A stretch of DNA of 5,981 bases from a candidate division CSSED10-310 bacterium (GTDB taxonomy: Bacteria; CSSED10-310; JAFGJC01). Where the stretch lies: contig JAFGJC010000228.1 of assembly GCA_016929305.1 (NCBI GenBank), positions 1 through 5,981 of the forward strand, given 5' to 3'. Made by a program: the position numbers and the translations under genes. A model generated the notes under the pieces. The model had not been told where the DNA came from. It saw nothing but the letters and a program-made list of their open reading frames with translations, and ran no database searches. The first letter of the stretch is position 1; every line of letters starts with the position of its first letter. This document shows, piece by piece, positions 1-4,401 of this stretch.

Positions 1-176
1 AGAAATTCCATTCCAATAAAGAAACAGTCATGGTGGCTCCCGGAGCTGGATTTTATGCGTCACCAGGAAGAGGGGTGAATCAAGTGCGAATGGCTTATGT
101 GTTGAAAGCTGAGGATTTGATCAGGAGTGCGGAGATTCTGAAAGAAGGATTGAGCGCATATCAGAGTGAACGATGA
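1..176 (+). CDS. C-terminal end of a class I/II PLP-dependent aminotransferase (partial)
   Basis: Reading in the frame of codon 3-5 gives 57 residues to the TGA at 174-176; the 5' part lies outside the window. The tail has the form typical of the aspartate/aromatic aminotransferase fold-type I family: an ETVMVAPGAGFYASPG stretch, then NQVRMAYVL, then a closing amphipathic helix (EDLIRSAEILKEGL). The Arg in QVRMAYVL corresponds to the conserved family arginine that binds the substrate alpha-carboxylate (Arg386 in pig aspartate aminotransferase numbering). Such enzymes transfer an amino group between an amino acid and a 2-oxoacid in the cytoplasm. The substrate cannot be told from this fragment, and the PLP lysine is not in view. 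The stop lies 6 bases before the next start, which suggests an operon with the lipM-like gene. Confidence 0.85.
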   Translation, partial: KFHSNKETVMVAPGAGFYASPGRGVNQVRMAYVLKAEDLIRSAEILKEGLSAYQSER

Positions 177-179
177 GGT
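175..179 (+). promoter_or_regulatory. Ribosome binding site of the lipM-like gene, overlapping the upstream stop
   Basis: GAGGT at 175-179 overlaps the aminotransferase TGA and lies 3 bases before the ATG at 183 and 12 bases before a second in-frame ATG at 192. Neither spacing is ideal, so the start choice between the two (3 residues apart) stays open. The overlap with the upstream stop codon fits translational coupling. Confidence 0.45.
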
Positions 180-182
180 TTA

Positions 183-980
183 ATGGTTAACATGTCCAAA
201 CACTCCTGGCATCTCATTATCGATTCCCCCAAAAATGCTTCCTGGAATATGGCTATAGATGAATACCTGTTGGAACGCGTCACGGAAACAGGGACTCCAG
301 TTTTAAGGCTCTATTCCTGGCAACCTGCTGCATTGTCTCTGGGTTATGCACAGATCGTTAAGCGGCATGTCAATATTCCATACTGCAAGGAAAATGGTAT
401 CCAGATTGTCAGGCGACTCACCGGTGGAAAAGCAGTTCTGCATGATAAGGAAATGACCTATGCTGTCGTTGGCGAAATCGGCAAGTATCCGTTTGAGGGC
501 ACTTTACTCGATTCCTACCGTCTGATTGCCGGTGCATTCTTAAAATCGTTGCAGCTTATGGGTATGAGTCCTGAGATGGTCCCCCATCAACAGCGAGCAG
601 ACAGTGGAGGTGTTTCTTCTTGTTTCGAGCAACCTTCAGCATACGAAATTACCGTGAATGCCAGGAAAATACTTGGCTCCGCTCAAAAAAGAGGTCGTCA
701 AAGCGTTTTACAACACGGAAGCCTTTTAATGAATTATGATCACAACAGATGGTATAATTGTTTAAGGAATTCTACGCTCACAGGGAGCAGTAGAGTTACC
801 TCTTTAGCGGAAGCACTGGGTCAAGAACCTTCCTGGGATTTGCTTGTGGATATTATCATTCGATCGTTTGAAGATGTTCTCAGTGTTTCTTTCAATCGAA
901 TGTCGTTAGCACCTGCGGATTTGGATTACATTGAAAACTACTGCATGAAAAACTATCCAGATTTGAGTTTCGTAGAATAA
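183..980 (+). CDS. lipM: LipM-like octanoyltransferase (BPL/LplA/LipB fold)
   Basis: A 265-residue protein of the biotin/lipoate ligase fold. Visible family motifs are the lipoyl-adenylate/acyl-pocket signature RRLTGGKAVLHD at residues 77-88, SCFEQPSAYEI at 146-156, RKILGSAQKR at 161-170 with the conserved lysine K162, and QHGSLL at 177-182. Cys147 in the SCF..PS.YE motif matches the catalytic cysteine of Bacillus subtilis LipM (Cys150), which carries octanoyl as a thioester from octanoyl-ACP to the GcvH lipoyl domain. That cysteine argues for LipM over an ATP-dependent lipoate-protein ligase A, for which automated pipelines often mistake it. Length is close to the LipM norm (about 280). Start ATG 183 was taken; ATG 192 (MSKHSWHLI) is an alternative. 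The product would be cytoplasmic and feed lipoylation of 2-oxoacid dehydrogenases or the glycine cleavage system. No lipA, gcvH or E2 gene is visible in the window. Confidence 0.82.
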   Translation: MVNMSKHSWHLIIDSPKNASWNMAIDEYLLERVTETGTPVLRLYSWQPAALSLGYAQIVKRHVNIPYCKENGIQIVRRLTGGKAVLHDKEMTYAVVGEIGKYPFEGTLLDSYRLIAGAFLKSLQLMGMSPEMVPHQQRADSGGVSSCFEQPSAYEITVNARKILGSAQKRGRQSVLQHGSLLMNYDHNRWYNCLRNSTLTGSSRVTSLAEALGQEPSWDLLVDIIIRSFEDVLSVSFNRMSLAPADLDYIENYCMKNYPDLSFVE

Positions 981-989
981 TCCGGGGAG

Positions 990-1016
990 TTGACACTGAG
1001 AAGTGTAAAAGATAAT
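990..1016 (+). promoter_or_regulatory. Candidate sigma70-type promoter for the TPR gene
   Basis: A perfect -35 hexamer TTGACA (990-995) is followed after 15 bases by GATAAT (1011-1016), a 5/6 match to TATAAT. The spacer is shorter than the ideal 17 bases. Transcription would begin near 1023, giving a leader of roughly 45 bases before the ATG at 1068. The site sits in the only sizeable gap between the lipM-like gene and the TPR gene, which supports an independent transcription unit. Confidence 0.5.
993..1006 (+). repeat. Inverted repeat inside the promoter spacer
   Basis: ACACT (993-997) and AGTGT (1002-1006) form a perfect 5-bp inverted repeat around a GAGA loop. It overlaps the end of the -35 hexamer and fills most of the spacer, so it could be a small operator. 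It has no following T-run and is a poor terminator. A 5-bp repeat can arise by chance. Confidence 0.3.
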
Positions 1017-1055
1017 CTGAAAAATGGTATTCCTCTAAGTTAAATTCTATCGTTT

Positions 1056-1061
1056 AAGGGG
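1056..1061 (+). promoter_or_regulatory. Ribosome binding site of the TPR gene
   Basis: AAGGGG at 1056-1061 lies 6 bases before the ATG at 1068, a normal Shine-Dalgarno distance. It fixes the start of the TPR protein. Confidence 0.7.
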
Positions 1062-1067
1062 AAAAGA

Positions 1068-3500
1068 ATGGCTATTAACAAACAAAAAATCCTAAAAAAT
1101 GCAGCAAAGTACACCAAGAAGAATCAATATGATAAAGCCATATCCGAGTATCAAAAATTATCGCAGGAAGATTATGGAGATACCAGTCTGAATAATGTCT
1201 TGGGAGATTTGCTCGTTCAAGCAAAACGGTTAAAAGAGGCTGTCGTTGAATATGAAAAAGCCGGTCAATTTTATGAAGAAAAGGGATTCATTCCGAAAGC
1301 ATTAGCCATTTATAAGAAGATACTGCGTTATGACCCTACGGTACCGCGCATCTATGAAAAGCTAGCACAGTTATATTCTGATCAAGGGCTTATTCAGGAT
1401 GCCATTACGCAGTATGAGTTTCTGGCAAAACATTATGAACATGAAGGTAAAACTGAAGCTGCGCTTGATGCATACCGCCAAATTGCTGATCTGGATCCGT
1501 CCAATCTCATGATTAGGGAACGCCTGGCGTCACTTTATTCTCAACAGGGATTTAAAGAAAAGGCGTGTGCTGAGCGAGTCAAGATAGGGGAGCGTCATAT
1601 CAAGCGGGGAGACAATATTTCTGCAATCAAGTATTTTGAGATGGCCATTCAGGAGGTTCCGGATAACGAAGCGGCTCTCCGAGGCGTTGTCTCTGTACAT
1701 TTAGCTGAAAAACGCATTGATGATGCTATAGAAATGCTTAATAAAATACTGGAGCAGAAACCGGATAACATTAGCGCATTAAGTACGCTTGGCCGTGTCT
1801 ATATGGATAGCGGGCATTTGGATGAAGCGATAAAAGTATTTAATCAGGTTTTTGAACTCGATCCGTCGCAGGAAGGCATCAATGAAATACTCGGTAGAAT
1901 CTATCTGTTGAAAGGCAACTATCCGGAGGCGTTTAAACGACTTAAAGAAATCATCAATGTTTCAATTGAGCGCAGCGAATTCGATAGAGCGTTGAGTATT
2001 TTAAATCAACTTCAGGATATCGAACCCAAAAATATTGCCATACGCGAAAAAAAGATTGAAATATTTCAGAAACTTAACCGAGATGATGATCAAAAGACAA
2101 CCTTTCGTGAACTTGCTGAAATATATTATGAAAAGGGCAGGTTGGAGGAAGCGTACAACATTTACGAACGGTTATACTCGATGGATCCAAACAACAATTC
2201 AATCAAGCAGCGATTCAATCAGATATCGATCGAATTGCGCGGCAGACCCATTGAAATCGGGAAACTGGTTGAAAAACCTGCGTTTGAGAACGTTATGGAA
2301 GAAGCACCTGTTGAGGTACCTGAACAGAGCGGGTTTGAAGATATCGGCAGTGAACCGTTCAGTTTAGAGGACGGTGGTAATAGTTTGGAATCGCTGTTTG
2401 ACACCACAGAGATAGAAAAAATAACCATTCCGATTTTTGGTGAAAGTGATGATAAACAGGTTGAAGACTCGGCAATGGCGGAGGAGGTTTTTGCGGAAGA
2501 TATTTTTAGTGTGGAAGGCGATCAGGAAGAAGATTTAACAGAAGTTGCGGTTGGTGCTGTAACAATCGAACCCACTGAGGATCAACTTCGTGAATTTCGA
2601 ATCGAAGCCGGTGTTTTCATGAAATACGGTTTATTCGAAAAAGCTGCGGATCGGCTCAATTCCATTTTGATTATCAAACCTGATGACGATGAAACGTTGG
2701 AAAGACTGGCTGAGGTTTATGAAAAGCTTGGTCAACCTGAACAGATGGCTGAAGTTACTGTTAAACGTGCCGAAAGAGCTTCCCGAAGTGGTGATCTGAC
2801 TCAAGCAAGAAAATTATTACAACAAGCTGCAGATCTCATGCCTGAAAGCGAACTGATACTTGAAAAATTGAATCAACTGGGCGTTCCTGCTGAAGCTGGC
2901 AAAACCGATATGCCGTTAGCGAGTATACCTGCCGGTTCTGATTTCGAACCGCTTGTTGATCTTGAAAGTCAAGGATATGAAAGTGATTTCGCAGCTGTGC
3001 AGGAAACTGCCGGCACTGTCTCAGAGGGCTCTAAGGGTGAACAGGATATTTCAGGTGATGTGGGAACGGCGCTATCCAATGGATTGGCTGATGTTGTCCG
3101 CGAATTTCGCGAAGAACTCATTACACGTTCCGATTCGCGCGATGCGGAGACACACTATAATCTTGGGATTGCCTATCGCGAAATGGGTTTGACCGACGAA
3201 GCTATCGAGGAATTCAAACTCATTCTCGATTTTCCGGACTATAAAATTAAAGGATGTGATATGCTCGCCCAGTGCTTTATGGATAAGGGTGAATTCGATA
3301 AGGCAACGCCATTATTGGAAAAAGCACTCAAAGATGATCAGATTAATGAAAATGAAAAACTCAATTTGCTTTATATTTTGGCCATCGCTTCAAAAATGCA
3401 AGGTAAACCGGAGTATGCTGTTCAGCATTTTGAAGCAATCCAGAAGATAAAAAAGAACTACAGAGATGTTTCCAAACAACTGAAGGATTTAAAAAGCTGA
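1068..3500 (+). CDS. Large cytoplasmic TPR-repeat scaffold protein with acidic linkers
   Basis: An 810-residue protein with no signal peptide or membrane segment. Three TPR blocks are visible. Residues 1-390 form a long array (for example units around 20-30, 96-118, 130-144, 236-266 and 345-373, each with the Leu-Gly/Ala-Tyr, Ala and Pro pattern such as DEAIKVFNQVFELDP). Residues 505-600 form a second block (YGLFEKAADRLNSILIIKP). Residues 690-800 form a third, starting DAETHYNLGIAYREMG and ending in a lysine-rich tail. The blocks are joined by acidic, low-complexity linkers at about 400-500 and 605-675, probably disordered. TPR arrays bind protein partners, so this is most likely a scaffold or adaptor. 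The C-terminal DAETHYNLGIAYREMG style is, from memory, common in deltaproteobacterial TPR proteins. The specific role is unknown. The gene has its own promoter candidate and lies upstream of a tRNA and a bactofilin gene, which hints at cell-envelope or motility organisation but does not prove it. Confidence 0.88.
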   Translation: MAINKQKILKNAAKYTKKNQYDKAISEYQKLSQEDYGDTSLNNVLGDLLVQAKRLKEAVVEYEKAGQFYEEKGFIPKALAIYKKILRYDPTVPRIYEKLAQLYSDQGLIQDAITQYEFLAKHYEHEGKTEAALDAYRQIADLDPSNLMIRERLASLYSQQGFKEKACAERVKIGERHIKRGDNISAIKYFEMAIQEVPDNEAALRGVVSVHLAEKRIDDAIEMLNKILEQKPDNISALSTLGRVYMDSGHLDEAIKVFNQVFELDPSQEGINEILGRIYLLKGNYPEAFKRLKEIINVSIERSEFDRALSILNQLQDIEPKNIAIREKKIEIFQKLNRDDDQKTTFRELAEIYYEKGRLEEAYNIYERLYSMDPNNNSIKQRFNQISIELRGRPIEIGKLVEKPAFENVMEEAPVEVPEQSGFEDIGSEPFSLEDGGNSLESLFDTTEIEKITIPIFGESDDKQVEDSAMAEEVFAEDIFSVEGDQEEDLTEVAVGAVTIEPTEDQLREFRIEAGVFMKYGLFEKAADRLNSILIIKPDDDETLERLAEVYEKLGQPEQMAEVTVKRAERASRSGDLTQARKLLQQAADLMPESELILEKLNQLGVPAEAGKTDMPLASIPAGSDFEPLVDLESQGYESDFAAVQETAGTVSEGSKGEQDISGDVGTALSNGLADVVREFREELITRSDSRDAETHYNLGIAYREMGLTDEAIEEFKLILDFPDYKIKGCDMLAQCFMDKGEFDKATPLLEKALKDDQINENEKLNLLYILAIASKMQGKPEYAVQHFEAIQKIKKNYRDVSKQLKDLKS

Positions 3501-3501
3501 A

Positions 3502-3515
3502 AACAGCATCCTGTT
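3502..3515 (+). terminator. Weak hairpin after the TPR gene
   Basis: AACAG (3502-3506), loop CATC, CTGTT (3511-3515) form a 5-bp stem just after the TGA at 3498-3500, followed by a broken AT-rich run (ATTAATTTCTT). The stem is short and the T-run interrupted, so termination would be inefficient. A competing 4-bp hairpin (GCTG 3496-3499 with CAGC 3504-3507) shares the same bases. Confidence 0.22.
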
Positions 3516-3524
3516 ATTAATTTC

Positions 3525-3552
3525 TTGACTATAGCGTTGAATTTTTGATACA
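3525..3552 (+). promoter_or_regulatory. Weak promoter candidate for tRNA-Gly
   Basis: TTGACT (3525-3530, 5/6 match to the -35 consensus) is followed after 16 bases by GATACA (3547-3552, 3/6 match to the -10 consensus). The tRNA begins about 35 bases further on, which would leave a short 5' leader for RNase P removal. The -35 is good but the -10 is poor. Read-through from the TPR gene is an alternative source of the tRNA. Confidence 0.3.
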
Positions 3553-3586
3553 TATCAGGCGTTATCTGGAGTGGATTAGCGTCCAA

Positions 3587-3659
3587 GCGGGAGTAACTCA
3601 GTTGGTAGAGTGGCAGCTTCCCAAGCTGCAAGTCGCGGGTTCGAATCCCGTTTCCCGCT
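3587..3659 (+). tRNA. tRNA-Gly, anticodon CCC
   Basis: A full 73-base cloverleaf can be folded by eye. The acceptor stem is 3587-3593 with 3652-3658 (one G-T pair), the D stem ACTC/GAGT encloses an AGTTGGTA loop, and the anticodon stem GCAGC/GCTGC encloses TTCCCAA with anticodon CCC at 3620-3622. A 5-base variable loop follows, then the T stem GCGGG/CCCGT with a TTCGAAT loop. The discriminator base is T3659, as expected for bacterial glycine tRNAs. It reads GGG codons. The 3' CCA is not encoded and must be added by CCA-adding enzyme. It lies on the same strand as, and between, the TPR and bactofilin genes, with 81 bases to the bactofilin start. Confidence 0.96.
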
Positions 3660-3669
3660 CTGTATACAG
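3660..3669. repeat. 10-base perfect palindrome next to the tRNA 3' end
   Basis: CTGTATACAG is its own reverse complement and starts directly after the tRNA discriminator base. It could be a protein binding site or take part in 3' processing of the tRNA precursor. At this length it may also be chance. Confidence 0.3.
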
Positions 3670-3672
3670 CAA

Positions 3673-3692
3673 TTCTGCCGAAATGAGCAGAA
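3673..3692 (+). terminator. Possible weak tRNA terminator
   Basis: TTCTGC (3673-3678) and GCAGAA (3687-3692) form a 6-bp stem with an 8-base loop. A TATTTTTGTTT run starts at 3699, six bases after the stem. The gap between stem and T-run makes it a sub-optimal intrinsic terminator, so partial read-through into the bactofilin gene is likely. Confidence 0.28.
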
Positions 3693-3726
3693 AATGGCTA
3701 TTTTTGTTTATGCGATCTTTATTATC

Positions 3727-3734
3727 AGGAAGGA
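3727..3734 (+). promoter_or_regulatory. Strong ribosome binding site of the bactofilin gene
   Basis: AGGAAGGA at 3727-3734 lies 6 bases before the ATG at 3741. It is the strongest Shine-Dalgarno match in the window and fixes the bactofilin start. Confidence 0.75.
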
Positions 3735-3740
3735 TAAGCG

Positions 3741-4379
3741 ATGTTAACGATTTTTAGAACACCAAAGTCAGGCAAACCGGATGATCAGACACCCGAACAA
3801 AAATCTCCTTATGATCGGGAACCCATCAAACCGCCTCAACATATGAATAGTTCTGAGATAAAACCTCAAATGCCGTTATCGCCGACCAGAGAAATGTCCA
3901 AATTTCAAAACACTTCTTCCATGAATACGGCAATAGGTACGACACTTATCGGAAAGGGTCTTGTTTTCAGTGGCGAGGTCAAGGGTGATGGTACAATTCG
4001 AGTAGAAGGCAAATTTGTGGGCACCCTGGACGTTAATAATGAGGTCATTATTGGGAGTGAGGGATTGATTGAAGGTGACATCAAAGCGAAAAGTGTTTCG
4101 GTGTTAGGTAAACTACATGGAAATGTAAATGCTTCAGAGAAAATCACGATAGATGTTTCAGGTTCCATGATAGGCGATATTGTTGCACCGCGTGTTGTCG
4201 TATCTGAAGGCGCGATTTATAAAGGCCGTATCGACATGGAACCCCAGAGTGGCATCCATGCATCGAAACGGGAAAAAACTCCTGACGCAAAAACACCTCA
4301 TACCCCCAAACAACAACAACCACCGAAACCCGCATCGCAAGAGCAGAAAAACGGTAACGATACACCTAATAAATCCTAG
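3741..4379 (+). CDS. Bactofilin (polymer-forming cytoskeletal protein)
   Basis: A 212-residue protein whose core, residues about 64-166, is a right-handed beta-helix repeat of the bactofilin (DUF583) family. It runs from TTLIGKGLVFSGEVKGDGTI through VEGKFVGTLDV, VIIGSEGLIEGDIKAKSVSV, GKLHGNVNA and GDIVAPRVVVSEGAIYKGRI, with the regular Gly and alternating hydrophobic pattern of that fold. Bactofilins self-assemble into non-polar filaments without nucleotide and, in studied bacteria, position cell-wall enzymes, motility or chromosome-partition factors, usually at the inner membrane. The core is flanked by a 63-residue polar, Pro-rich N-terminal tail and a 46-residue Lys/Pro/Gln-rich C-terminal tail, both likely disordered. 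The short hydrophobic start MLTIF resembles the N-terminal membrane-targeting peptides described for some bactofilins; that role is inferred. It ends 22 bases before the ispH fusion and may share a transcript with it. Confidence 0.93.
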   Translation: MLTIFRTPKSGKPDDQTPEQKSPYDREPIKPPQHMNSSEIKPQMPLSPTREMSKFQNTSSMNTAIGTTLIGKGLVFSGEVKGDGTIRVEGKFVGTLDVNNEVIIGSEGLIEGDIKAKSVSVLGKLHGNVNASEKITIDVSGSMIGDIVAPRVVVSEGAIYKGRIDMEPQSGIHASKREKTPDAKTPHTPKQQQPPKPASQEQKNGNDTPNKS

Positions 4380-4401
4380 CGTTTACTTAATATTTATGTG
4401 A

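Noticed and set aside
2035..2367. 110-residue + open frame inside the TPR gene
   Set aside because: It is a shadow in another frame of a well-supported TPR coding region, with no family features or ribosome binding site.
3720..3725. TATTAT as a -10 element for the bactofilin gene
   Set aside because: No -35 hexamer lies at a proper distance, and the site abuts the Shine-Dalgarno sequence, leaving almost no leader.
3545..3757. 70-residue open frame on + between the TPR and bactofilin genes
   Set aside because: It contains the whole tRNA-Gly in its middle, and its translation (GVTQLVEWQLPKLQVAGSNP type) is the well-known spurious peptide read from tRNA genes.
3905..4168. 87-residue antisense open frame over the bactofilin gene
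   Set aside because: It mirrors the repetitive beta-helix codons on the opposite strand and has no recognisable domain.
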